A program made the translations under genes and the position numbers. From positions 434,001 through 498,000 of the forward strand of contig NC_085884.1 in the NCBI RefSeq assembly GCF_035222275.1: 64,000 nucleotides of DNA, written 5' to 3'. This DNA is from Podospora bellae-mahoneyi. Taxonomy: Eukaryota > Ascomycota > Sordariomycetes > Sordariales > Podosporaceae. Under the pieces are notes generated by a model, which saw nothing but the letters and a program-made list of their open reading frames with translations, was not told where the DNA came from and searched no databases. Positions 48,895 to 58,459 of the stretch are shown piece by piece (the first letter of the stretch is position 1; each line of letters begins with the position of its first letter).

Positions 48895-50809
48895 ATGGCA
48901 ACTCCAATCCCCTCCCACCAACGCATCGTCCCCGGCAGCGTCAACCTCCCCCCTTACCCCTGGCCCGCCACCGCAAAAGACACAAGCGTCGACCCTGTTT
49001 CCATCGCCGAGTCTGTCACTTCCAAGCTGAATGGGTCCCTCTCCTCGGGCGATTTCGCCTCGATCTCCGAGCTCTTCATTGACAACGGCTTCTGGCGCGA
49101 TCACCTAGCTCTCTCCTGGACACCCCGCACGATCAAGACCTCTGCTGCCATAGCTGATTATCTTTCCTCTTCTCCGACCAAGCTCAGTTCGGTACAAGTG
49201 GATCTGACGTCTGAGTTTCGGAAGCCACAGATTGCGAGTTTCGCTCCGGGGGGCAGTCCGGATGTGAAGGGGATTGCGTTTTACATCAAGTGGGGGACTA
49301 GTCTTGGGACGGGAAGAGGGGTGGCGAGGCTTGTTCAGGAGGATGGAGAGTGGAAGATTTGGACCATGTTTACTTGTTTGGTGGAGGTGAAGGGGTGGGA
49401 GGAGAAGGTGGGGGCGAGGAGGGAGTTGGGCGTTGAGCATGGGAAACAAGAAGGGAGGAAGAACTGGAGGGAGAGGAGGGAGGGGGAGCAGGAGAAAGGG
49501 GAGGGGGAGGTGTTGGTTATTGGTATGTCCATCCCAGAATGAGGAGAGGGATGGTTACTAACGGTCGGTAGGAGCTGGGCAGTCAGGTCTGACGATTGCA
49601 GCGAGGTTGAAAATGTTGGGGGTCAAGACAGTGGTCATTGATACGAATGAGAAGGTGGGCGACAACTGGCGGAAGAGATATCATCAGCTGGTGCTGCATG
49701 ATCCAGTGTGGTACGACCACATGCCGTATCTCCCCTTCCCTGAGCACTGGCCGGTTTTCACGCCAAAGGATAAACTGGCCGAGTGGTTTGAGTTTTATGC
49801 CAAGGCGCTCGAACTCAACATCTGGACTTCTACCTCCCTTACATCTAGCAAATGGGATGAGGGCACCAAAACTTGGGAGGTGAAGGTGAACAAGGGGGGC
49901 AGAGAGGAGAGGGTTCTCAGGCCGAAACATATCGTTTTGTGTACGGGACACTCGGGCAAGAAGTTCATGCCTGATATCAAGGGGCTGAGCGAGGGGGTGT
50001 TTAAGGGGTTGGCGGTCCACTCTGCTGATTTCGCCGGTGCGAAGCAGCAGCAAGAGGGGACTGAGAGAAAGAGAAAGGCGGTGGTGGTCGGGGCGTGTAA
50101 TTCTGCTCACGATATCTGCCAGGATTACTACGAGAAGGGGTATGATGTCACCATGGTGCAGAGGTCGTCGACTTGCGTCGTGTCCAACAAGGCGACTCTC
50201 AAGGTTTTGTTGGCGGTGCTGTACGAGGAGGGTGGACCGCCGGTCGAAGACAGCGACATCTGGCTTCATGGCTGGCCGAGTGAGGTTATGAAGAGCATAC
50301 AGATCGATCTGGCCAGGATTCAGCGGGAGATGGACAAGGATTTGTTGGAAGGGTTGGAAAAGGCCGGGTTCAGGACTGACAAAGGGGTGGATGAAGGGGG
50401 GTTGTTTATGAAGTATTTACAACGGGGTGGGGGGTATTACATTGATGTGGGCATGTCGCAGCTGATTATTGATCGCAAGGTGAAAGTCAAGCAGGGGGAG
50501 GAGATTGAGGAGTTGGTGGAGAATGGGCTGAGGTTCAAGGATGGGGAGGTGCTGGAGGCGGATGAGATTGTGTTTGCTACTGGGTTCATGAATATGAGAA
50601 CCCAGGCGAGGCATATTCTGGGAGATGAGGTTGCGGATAGGGTGGACGATGTTTGGGGATGGGATGAGGAGGGAGAGATGAAGGGGATCTGGAAGGGGAG
50701 CGGGCATCCGGGCTTTTGGTTCCATGGTGGTAATTTGGCCTTGACTAGGTATTTCAGTAGGGTGGCTGCGCTGCAGATCAAGGCGAGGCTGGAGGGATTG
50801 GGGGCCTAA
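48895..50809 (+). CDS. FAD-dependent monooxygenase with N-terminal NTF2/SnoaL-like domain
   Basis: Exons 48895-49522 and 49572-50809 give 621 aa; the intron (GTATGT...GGTAG) splits the first Gly of the dinucleotide fold. Residues 1 to about 195 look like an NTF2/SnoaL-like domain (ISELFIDNGFWRDHLALSW, GVARLVQEDGEWKIWTMFTC), followed by a charged Glu/Arg linker. The flavoprotein part has VLVIGAGQSGLTIAARL (FAD), GDNWRKRYHQLVLHDPVWY, a second nucleotide fold AVVVGACNSAHDICQ (NADPH) and VFATGFMN. This is the layout of YUCCA/flavin-containing-monooxygenase-like fungal proteins. Position next to the PKS suggests a tailoring oxidation (inference). The FAD glycine motif is GxGxSG as usual. Confidence 0.9.
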
Positions 50810-50905
50810 GATTCAGGGGATATCTCGGCTGTGGGTCTACAAGGCAGGCTTCAGGGGCGTCAACACCCAGCAATGTTGATTTCTCTTCCAACTCAAGAAA
50901 ATCCT

Positions 50906-52243
50906 CTAGTTGTTCTTTGAAACCCCCCTCACACTATCCTCCATCTTGGCCATGGCTTCCTCATTCTGCCGCGTCAAATCCGCCTCGTTGGTGAACCGCC
51001 CAGCCTGTGTAAAAAAGACCCTAGCCTTCTTCGGGTCCTCATGGATATCCCTCTCGGCAAAGGCATAAGCGCGTCCAAGCATTCTCGCCACGCCAACAAC
51101 ATCCTGAGACCTCGGCCGCCTAACAGCATCATACGCACCCAGTGCCGCCTCAATCTGGCTCGGCTGCTTCACCCTCTCAAACAGATGATCCAGCACCGCA
51201 GCATCCTCCAACGCCTGCGCGGCCCCATTCCCAGCAAACGGCAGACTAGCATGAGCGGCATCCCCCAGCATGGCCACCCTCCCCTTGAAGTACACCGGCG
51301 CGTTATCATGATCCCCCACCGCCCAGCTAGCCGACGTGTCCCTCGCCACCAACTCGACAATGGCCCTCGCCTCCGGAGTGTAGTCTTTATACAACCCGAC
51401 ATCCAACTCTTTTCTTCGCCCCTCATTATCCCCCTTCCCAGGCCCGTCAACCTCCTTCTCGCCCAACGCCGCCCCCCTGACGGCAACCCCAGCGCTCAAC
51501 CTCGTCCCCTTGTTCATCGGTATGCAATTCACATGCCCCCTCGGCCCAAGCAAAATCGGGACCGTCCTCGTAAACCTCTCCTCCACCCCGGCCTCGATGG
51601 CGTCCTCGGTGGCAACCACCGTCCGATAAACCTGCCACCTGTCGTGATTAACCGGGTGTCTCGCCGGATGGTCCTCCCCAACGACATAACCCCTAACAAC
51701 CGAATGTATCCCATCCGCCCCCAAAACACAATCCGCCTCCCCCTTTGTCCCATCCCCAAACTCAAACTTGACCTTCCCCTCCCCCTCCTCCTCCTCCTCC
51801 TCCCAAATCTTTGTCAGTCTCTTCCCAAAGCTCACCTTGTCCCCCGGCACCAACCCAAGCAACCCAGCCAACAGGTCCGCCCGACTGACGCTCTTTCGTC
51901 CTTTTGCCCTCCCCAGCTCGGCGACCGGTTCCTGGTCAGCTCCCGTGTTGGCGTGAGGCCCACAAGCAAAAAAGATGTCAGTCGCCATTTCCGCTTCCGC
52001 GTCCTCGCCGATGTTGATCGCCTTGTCGAGGTAAGCCTGGTGGACCTCCGGTCCGAGAAGCGCCATGGCCGCGAGGGCGTTGCGGTGGAGGGCCAGGCCG
52101 GCGCCGACGTCGGAATGGGCAGAGACGGCTTCGTAGACGTGGATGTCGAGGTGGGGTTTTTTGACGAGGGCGGCGGCGAGGGCGAGGCCGGCTATGCCGC
52201 CTCCCATTATGGCTATGGAGAGGGGGTGATGGGTGGAGCCCAT
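50906..52243 (-). CDS. Salicylate-hydroxylase-type FAD monooxygenase
   Basis: Single exon, 445 aa, converging on the preceding monooxygenase with about 95 bp between stops. Class A aromatic hydroxylase signatures: IAIMGGGIAGLALAAAL (FAD ADP-binding), LHRNALAAMALLG, GADGIHSVVRGYVVG (DG motif) and MLGDAAHASLPFAGNGAAQA (GD motif with FAD ribityl site). The start at 52243 precedes the glycine motif by about 10 residues, as in the family; the frame stays open upstream over a (GGT)n tract that is more likely 5' UTR. Acidic loop EEEEEEGEG in the middle. Likely a hydroxylating tailoring enzyme of the polyketide cluster, or an unrelated phenolic degrader. Confidence 0.93.
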   Translation of the reverse strand: MGSTHHPLSIAIMGGGIAGLALAAALVKKPHLDIHVYEAVSAHSDVGAGLALHRNALAAMALLGPEVHQAYLDKAINIGEDAEAEMATDIFFACGPHANTGADQEPVAELGRAKGRKSVSRADLLAGLLGLVPGDKVSFGKRLTKIWEEEEEEGEGKVKFEFGDGTKGEADCVLGADGIHSVVRGYVVGEDHPARHPVNHDRWQVYRTVVATEDAIEAGVEERFTRTVPILLGPRGHVNCIPMNKGTRLSAGVAVRGAALGEKEVDGPGKGDNEGRRKELDVGLYKDYTPEARAIVELVARDTSASWAVGDHDNAPVYFKGRVAMLGDAAHASLPFAGNGAAQALEDAAVLDHLFERVKQPSQIEAALGAYDAVRRPRSQDVVGVARMLGRAYAFAERDIHEDPKKARVFFTQAGRFTNEADLTRQNEEAMAKMEDSVRGVSKNN

Positions 52244-52752
52244 TTTGATGGTGGTGGTGGTGGTGGTGGTTTGTTGTTGTGATGAGGAGAAAGGAGAATA
52301 AAGCTGGCGAGTTTTCAAGGTGATGATGAGGGATTGGAAAAGGGGGAAGAGAGTGGAAGGGCAAGCGTCACGTGTCAGAGACAAGAAGCGAGTACCGTTG
52401 CCCCTTTTCCGCAACGGGCGCCGGGAGGGGGGTAAAGGGGCAGAGTCATTTATTCACCTAGCGTTGCTCCGGGAGGAACGGAGGAAAATGATGAGACCGA
52501 AAAGCGTGTTGATGAAAGCTACGGTGCTTCAGTAAGGCACATCTCGTCTATCCAATCCGAATTCCAAATGCTGTCGTCATGTCGTGTCCAAAACCACATC
52601 ATCTGTCTGCCAAATCGTGTCCGAAGAATGTTCTGTCAGATTTCCCCACAAGATCACACCAAACCGAATCTCCCATCTCTAAGAGAAAACCCCCTCCCCC
52701 CTAACCTGATCATCAACCCCGGAAGCCACCGTGGCGGGGCCTCCGCCGCGAT
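52244..52752. other. Intergenic region, no supported gene
   Basis: 5' flank of the monooxygenase and 3' flank of the next minus-strand gene; short open frames only. Confidence 0.55.
52249..52273. repeat. (GGT)n microsatellite just upstream of monooxygenase start
   Basis: About eight GGT/ACC units a few bases upstream of the minus-strand ATG, read as (ACC)n in the presumed 5' UTR. Confidence 0.75.
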
Positions 52753-54001
52753 TCAAGCGATGAACTCATCCCCGGAGTTCTCCACCTTCTTCGGAACCAT
52801 GGCCTTTCTGTAATCACCAAGTCAGCATTCTCCATCACCGCCACCGATCGTAGATGTTCAAGAACACTCACAAAACCTTGTCCGCATCCTTCTCCTTAAA
52901 CCTCACCTCAACCTCCGCATTCCCCACCAAAGCCTGCATCGAAACCTTCCTCTCCCTCGCCCCCCCACAACCAGGAGCCAAGCCCCCCTTCTTCCGCGAC
53001 GCCATCTGCCCCGGCTTCCCTAAAGGCGAGCCCCAAAAAGCATCATCCTCCTCCGCCCTCCTCCCCCTCCTCACAGGCGTAGGGGTAGGAACAGCATCCT
53101 GAGCAGCAACAAACAACTCCGGCTTCTTGGGAGTGGTAGCGGCATCAATAACAATCTGATAAAACTCCTTGTCCTCACGAGACGGACCAGGGACGTGGTT
53201 GTTCTTGCTCCGCGCAGGCCATGGAGACGGAGACGCAGGACGGGGGGGAGGAGGGGAAGGAGGCGGCTTGTTGGCGTAGCGCTCCCGCTCCATTTCGCGC
53301 AATCTGATCGCCTTGGGAGTTTCCTCCTCTGTATCCTCGACGACTTGGTCCTGCGCTGCGTCGTGGTAGACAGAGGCCGCGACCGGCTCGGACTTTGCGC
53401 CGAGGGAGGGGCTTGTGGACAAGGTGGTGGGGAGACGGATGGGCCATTTGCCGAGGGCGGCGAGGCCGTGGGGGACGGGCTGGGGAATCAGAGTCGCGCG
53501 GATGTAGTGGTAAAGAAGATCACGGTCTTCTTTGGGGAGGGCGGCGACGCGGGGAAGGTTGGCGGTTTGGGAACGGGCCTGGGTGAGGATGTACGTGATG
53601 GCATCCATGTGCTTCTTGTTGAAGCGGATGCGCCAGGCGATGCTGTTCTTGAAGCGGTCGGCCGTGTCGATGTCTTCGGGGTAGTTTTGGAAGGTGATCT
53701 CGATGAGGGTTCCGTTGCCGATGATGGAGTCGTCTTTGTCGACGTAGTGGTAGTACACTTGGCGGTTTAGGGAGGGGAGATCATCTTCCTGAAAGGAGAT
53801 GGCGAGAAGGACGTGAGACTGGTCCTTCTCGAGGTTGCAGTAGACAGACAAATGACCCTTGCTTGCACGGCGACAGAGGGTAGTGTCGGGGCGTTGCTGG
53901 CGGTGCCATTCGGATTGGGGGCCGACATGGATGAAGCTGACTGTGTTGGTGGGGAAGGAGATGAGGTAGGGAGGGATGAAGCTCCCAAGTGGTTGGTCCA
54001 T
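52753..54001 (-). CDS. Unrecognised protein with Pro-rich C-terminal half
   Basis: Exons 54001-52872 and 52807-52753 give 394 aa; the junction (GTGAGT...TTACAG) adds the tail KAMVPKKVENSGDEFIA. The N-terminal 170 residues look like a folded domain (LISFPTNTVSFIHVGPQSEW, QVYYHYVDKDDSIIGNGTLI, AWRIRFNKKHMDAITYIL). After about residue 215 the chain is disordered: charged RLREMERERYANK then PPPSPPPPRPASPSPWPARS, and basic RRGRRAEEDDAFWGSPLGKP. No signal peptide or membrane helix; nuclear or cytosolic location is plausible. Family not recognised. Adjacent to the polyketide cluster but without obvious enzyme motifs. Confidence 0.72.
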
Positions 54002-54711
54002 GGTGAGAAGGGTGTGGTATCCTTGCTGTGTGCAGATGAAGTGAAGGGGGCTGATGATGGAAGTGACGGATTAGCGTCTTGTTTAGTGGACGGAGAGGGG
54101 GGAGTCTTATACTTGAGAATCCTTCATCATTTTGCAAGTCTAACAGAGGTGGGTGTGGCCCATGACGGATGTTGGCAAAGACAGAAAGCAGGGAGATCCG
54201 CAGCCATCCTTTGCTTCCAACCCACCACATCGTGGTACACCTCAGCGGATAGAAGCCTATCAATGGCGGAGTTGCAGGCGTATATGCTAGACAGCTTTGT
54301 CGATGTCAAAGCAGGACAAACACCTGAGCCTTTACGACTACTACAGAAAGGGTGTGGGACTTTAAGCTCACTGACGTCATGTGGGATTTTCACTCACAAC
54401 CATCACGTCGACCTGCCTTCACAAGACAAACCGAGTCTAAGAGTTCAAGAGGTAGAGTGAGCATCCACAAAGGACAGCTGATTGCTGAAAGAATTGGCTT
54501 CACAGAATGTGGAAACGTTGGGGAAAAGCCACAAAAGCAACTGGTGAAAACTTTGTGACCACATAAATGCAACTTTCTTTTTAGATTTTTTTCAATTTCT
54601 TTTTATTTTTTTTATTCTTTTTATTTTTTTATAAAAAAACCGATGCCCTCACACTCTTCCATTCTTCACTCATTCATCCTACCCAGCATCACACCGTCGA
54701 GTGCCTGTACG
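54002..54711. other. Divergent intergenic region
   Basis: About 700 bp between the minus-strand unknown gene and the plus-strand GH18 gene. The last 80 bases (54574-54640) are almost pure T with scattered A, a T-rich promoter/leader tract. Confidence 0.6.
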
Positions 54712-55854
54712 ATGAGGTGGCTATCTTTCTTCACCGCGATGCTTGCATCACTCGCCCCCTTCACCACCGCAGCACCCCGTCCCGCGGCCGCGTCCCACAA
54801 CCTCGCACCCGCCCTCCTCCCACCAGACCAATCGGAAATCCCCAGACTGGTCCTCTACTTCCAAACAACCCACGACTCTCTAGGCCGCCCCATCTCCATG
54901 CTCCCCCTCGTAACAGTCAAACACATCGCCCTCACCCATCTGATCATCTGCTCCATCCACATGCACCAAAACGGCCACCTCCACCTCAACGACCACCTCC
55001 CCTCCCACCCCCGGTACAAAACCCTCTGGACCGAAGCCTCCATCATGAGATCCTCAGGCGTCAAGGTAATGGGCATGATTGGCGGCGCAGCCCCCGGCTC
55101 CTTTTCCCGCTCCACCCTCGACAGCCCCTCCGACCTCACCTTTGACCACTACTACCGCCAGCTCGCCTCCTTCATCAGGCGGTACAGCCTCCAAGGCTTG
55201 GACATCGACGTCGAGCAGCCCATGTCCCAGGGGGGGATCGCCCGGCTCATCCTCCGTCTGCGGTGGGACTTTGGCCCCGATTTCATCATCACCCTCGCCC
55301 CCGTCGCGAGCGGGCTCACCAACGAGTGGGGCGGGCTCAGCGGGTTCGACTATCGGGTTTTGGAACGGGATTATGGATCTCTTATCGATTTTTACAATGC
55401 TCAGTTCTACAATGGGTTCGGGTCGGTGCATTCGACGTCTCACTTTGAGAGGACGGTGGATGAGGGGTGGGATCCGGAGAAGATTGTCATCGGGCAGTTG
55501 ACTGATCGGGGTGCGCACCAGCATGTTTCGCTGAACAGGACTGTTGTGCAGCTGAGGGGGAAGCTGGGAGTTATCGGGGGGATTATGGGGTGGGAGTACT
55601 TTAATGCTTTGCCGGGGGGGGCAGACGCGCCGTGGGAGTGGGCGCAGGTGATGACTCAAATCTTGAGGCCGGGTCTGGTTCCCGAGATGAAGATTGCAAA
55701 GGAAGATGCGATCATGCTGATGGAGACGTGGGTAGAGAGTGCCTGGCCTGGGGCGGCGGTGATTTGTGCGAGTGTGGGAGGTGCTGGCAATGAGGCGTGC
55801 GCAGCCGAAGCGGGTAGGCCGAATGTTGATTACATGGCCATGGTAAATGCCTAG
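54712..55854 (+). CDS. GH18 family glycoside hydrolase (chitinase/endoglucosaminidase-like), secreted
   Basis: Single exon, 380 aa. Signal peptide MRWLSFFTAMLASLAPFTTA, chosen over an ATG 23 codons upstream. TIM-barrel landmarks: RLVLYFQTTHDSLGRPIS, LTHLIICSIHMH (beta 2), VKVMGMIGGAAPGSF (the SxGG-like strand, here MIGG), LQGLDIDVEQP with catalytic Glu168 and Asp164/166, IITLAPVASGL, IDFYNAQFYNGFG and GIMGWEYFNALPGG (beta 8 Trp). The first acidic residue of the DxxDxDxE motif is Gln. Acts on N-acetylglucosamine polymers or N-glycans by family knowledge; Cys-containing short C-terminus, no chitin-binding domain. Confidence 0.9.
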   Translation: MRWLSFFTAMLASLAPFTTAAPRPAAASHNLAPALLPPDQSEIPRLVLYFQTTHDSLGRPISMLPLVTVKHIALTHLIICSIHMHQNGHLHLNDHLPSHPRYKTLWTEASIMRSSGVKVMGMIGGAAPGSFSRSTLDSPSDLTFDHYYRQLASFIRRYSLQGLDIDVEQPMSQGGIARLILRLRWDFGPDFIITLAPVASGLTNEWGGLSGFDYRVLERDYGSLIDFYNAQFYNGFGSVHSTSHFERTVDEGWDPEKIVIGQLTDRGAHQHVSLNRTVVQLRGKLGVIGGIMGWEYFNALPGGADAPWEWAQVMTQILRPGLVPEMKIAKEDAIMLMETWVESAWPGAAVICASVGGAGNEACAAEAGRPNVDYMAMVNA

Positions 55855-56051
55855 CGGCTCGAGGGGAGCCACATAGTATGTATGTTGTTTGTCCAGCAGT
55901 TTTTTTTTTTTTGCAATGGCCAGTATACTATCTTTTGATCCCAACACTCTCGTATCAATCATAGGTCCGGTTCTCGATAAGGTCCACACCAGCAACCACC
56001 TCATCAACAGGACATGCTTCCCCTCTCCCCGGTCCAACACTACCTTCGCTG

Positions 56052-56483
56052 TCAACCCTTGCCCTTTCCCCCCTTTCCCTTCCCTCCCTTGCCCTTGCCC
56101 CCCTTTCCTTTGCCACCACCCTTCCCTTTGGCTCCCCCCTTTCCTTTCCCACCACCCTTTCCTTTCCCTCCACCTTTGCCCTTGCCAAGCTGACGAGGGT
56201 GAACGGCTTGAAGACGTTAGCTAACCTGTGCTTCTCGAGGAACAAGACAAAGCATACCTCTACCCACTAGGGACCCATGCTCGGTTTCATCCACAATCAC
56301 ATCAGCCGACAACGTGTCGTCAGCAGGGAGGACGACAGGCGGCGTTCCGGTCTCGCTGACCTCGGCGGGAGCAGCGTCTCGGAGCTGGAGCTCTTCTGAC
56401 TGGGCTGGGATGCGGTGTCCAGTTGCGATGCTGGACAAAAGAAGGGCCGCGAGCGCGGTGGAGAGGGATCTTGCGAGTTGCAT
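56052..56483 (-). CDS. Small secreted precursor with Gly-Lys repeat C-terminus
   Basis: Exons 56483-56258 and 56206-56052 give 126 aa; donor GTATGC, acceptor CTTCAAG, phase 1. Residues 1-22 (MQLARSLSTALAALLLSSIA) are a signal peptide. Residues 23-75 form an acidic, Pro-containing propeptide-like region with PPVVLPADDTLSADVIVDET. After VHPRQL the last 44 residues are only Gly, Lys and one Ala in units of GKGKGG or GKGKG, about eight units, ending at the stop. Codons for Gly and Lys vary among units (GGC/GGA/GGG/GGT, AAG/AAA), so the pattern is held at protein level. No Cys. Acidic pro-part plus cationic tail fits a secreted polycation kept neutral until cleavage (inference). The splice site choice is the weak point. 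Confidence 0.68.
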
Positions 56484-56853
56484 TTTTTGTTGTGTGGGTT
56501 TTGATCCGAGGTGTCCTGCACCTGATATTGACAAACGATATGAACAAGAGATGATGGCCAGCAGTCAATGCCGTCGTAGAAGAGAACGAAGTGAATGTGG
56601 TGAAGAAGCGAAAACGAAAACGAAAAGACAAAACCAGACATGACCACCACTTATAACACCACCGAAACCCTTTGCCTCCAATCCCAGGCATCTCCAGTCG
56701 AGCGGATCATCGCCTCCCCGGGTTTGTCCTCCGACCGTCAAGACCAATCGCTTGGCGACGTGGCGCTCCCTCGAACATCTTGACAGTTTGGTGGCGTCTT
56801 TCTTTTTCTTGTTTTGCAGGAGTCCATGTTTCGTCTTGGGGCTTTCGAGCGCG
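56484..56853. other. Intergenic region, no supported gene
   Basis: 5' flank of the Gly-Lys peptide gene and 3' flank of the 2EXR-like gene. Confidence 0.55.
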
Positions 56854-57843
56854 TCAATGAGTCGCGCAAAAATGCAGGGGGTCGGATGTCGGTCTGAACC
56901 TGAAACTCTGTTTTTTGGAGGTCTGTGAACTCAAAGTCGCTCTGCCATTTCCACTGATAGTAAGTAATAAATCTGCCGCGTCCACTTGTGGCTGGGTAAT
57001 TTGTCGCGGGATAAACTTGGCAGAGAGCGTGTCAGAGAAATCGGTATGCATTCCATCATAGTCGTGTGGATTTTCTGGATCAGGATACACCACCCGAATC
57101 TCTTCCAGGTTGGTCATGCGTCTCAACACATTGTCCTCCAGCCCCTTGAACAGCTTCCAATGCCTGTCCAGCTCCTGTTCCAAGGGCAGAGTGGAGTGAG
57201 TCACTTGCGTATCCTTGCGAGTCTATCAACCTCATTGTCTACAACCCGGGTGCCTTTTGATGTGCAAATCGAAGGGCTTTGAGGTAAAATCCGCCACCTG
57301 ACTCGTTTGCACCCAGGGAAGCCCCGTGGAAAGGCCCAAACAGTTCGTCCCAAAAATCGTAGTTTCCTGCATCATTTGAGAGGGAGGTTTGTATGGGAAG
57401 TGGATGGCGATGTGTTGTACAAATCTGGCATTGGGCCCAATCTGTCTGAAGAAGAGCTCGATTGCTGGAAAACGTGTATCTCGTAAAGGTTTATCCAACA
57501 CCTTTCCTCGTCGGTACTGTCGCTGAAACAGCACAGGATATCATGAAAGGCAACCTTGTTCTTCGAGTAGCAGGTCTGTGTGGCTGTGAAGTGGCGGCGC
57601 TTCGACTTTCGAAAGCTTTGTGGGTTGCTTACGCCCGTGGACGGGTTGAAGCCGAGCAGAATCCATCGCAACCTCGCCAATGTACAGTGGACGGTGTATG
57701 ACGAGGAGGTTGGAGAATATCATGAGCCGTATCTCGGCCGGGAGATGCAGCAAGCTCGTTGCGATGAAGATGATGAAGATGAAGATGATGAAGATGAAGA
57801 AGATGATGAAAAAGTTGAGCAAATGCTGGGAACAAATCAAGGT
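56854..57843 (-). pseudogene. 2EXR/F-box-like gene, 5' end unclear, in-frame stop
   Basis: One minus-strand frame carries related pieces throughout: SLLHLPAEIRLMIFSNLLVI (F-box/2EXR-like start), PVLFQRQYRRGKVL, FPAIELFFRQIGPNARFVQH and, after an 84-bp in-frame intron (GTGGCG...CGCAAG, 57301-57218 approx.), HWKLFKGLEDNVLRRMTNLE. This resembles the fungal families with an LPxEIRxxI start and a leucine-rich body. A TGA at 57541-57543 lies between the first two pieces with no convincing intron around it, and no ATG precedes the LPAEIRL motif. The 5' edge runs into a (GATGAA)n microsatellite. I call it a probable pseudogene; a multi-exon gene is the alternative. Confidence 0.5.
57767..57815. repeat. 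(GATGAA)n-type trinucleotide/hexanucleotide microsatellite
   Basis: Imperfect GAT/GAA repeats over about 50 bp. On the minus strand they read as Ile/Phe codons directly before the LPAEIRL motif. Confidence 0.8.
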
Positions 57844-57849
57844 TCACAT

Positions 57850-58260
57850 GTGGGGCAGCGTCGCGTGATGTATTTGGGTACCTTGATCATTCCACCTCAG
57901 TTTGGCACATGAAACACGAAAGTCGATGAACCACTCGTCGCTGGGCAACAGGTGCCACAAACTGTCGTCGCTGATGAAGAGGAGGTCGCGGCGCTCGCTG
58001 ACGGTCTTGATCATTCCCGGTTGCAAAAGCGCCTGGCGCCGGTATCCCTTTCTGTAGCTATATACCCACAAACACGTGCTCCAGCCGGGTCATCTTGCTG
58101 AACAGTTCCTCATCCAAACCTCTGAAAACCTCTGCTTGTCGGGCCAACTTGTCCTCGGTGCGGAGAGAGTAGGTTCCATCATGAAATCCTCCGAGTCGAG
58201 ACGGCACATCAAGATTCTCACTTTCGTATTCTGCACCTGGTGATATGGACGACGGCTAGC
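57850..58260 (-). pseudogene. Truncated paralogue of the adjacent 2EXR/F-box-like gene
   Basis: Minus-strand piece with LARQAEVFRGLDEELFSKMT matching HWKLFKGLEDNVLRRMTNLE of the downstream gene at the same relative position. It then reads HVFVGI and, one frame over, YSYRKGYRRQALLQPG and DEWFIDFRVSCAKL, so a single frame change near 58062 interrupts it. N-terminal part absent: the next sequence upstream belongs to the PARG gene. Looks like the C-terminal relic of a tandem duplicate. Confidence 0.5.
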
Positions 58261-58459
58261 CTCGCGGAGTGAAGGTGTTTAACCGCCAATGCCTCAAGCG
58301 AGCCATGTGTCTATAGTAAATGTTGATTAAATTGATCAGCAATGGCCAGAGAGACCAAAAAGGCACCGGCTGTAAAGGTATCTTTCCACACGAACGTCTC
58401 AAGTTGAACATCCTGTGTTCTATCCCTAGGCACTATCCACACATCACGCCCTCCCAAAA

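Noticed and set aside
51041-52282. 413-codon open frame on the plus strand
   Set aside because: Antisense to the salicylate-hydroxylase-type gene, which has full catalytic motifs; GC-rich codon bias opens the opposite strand.
55054-56055. 333-codon open frame on the minus strand
   Set aside because: Antisense to the GH18 gene with its intact catalytic motif.
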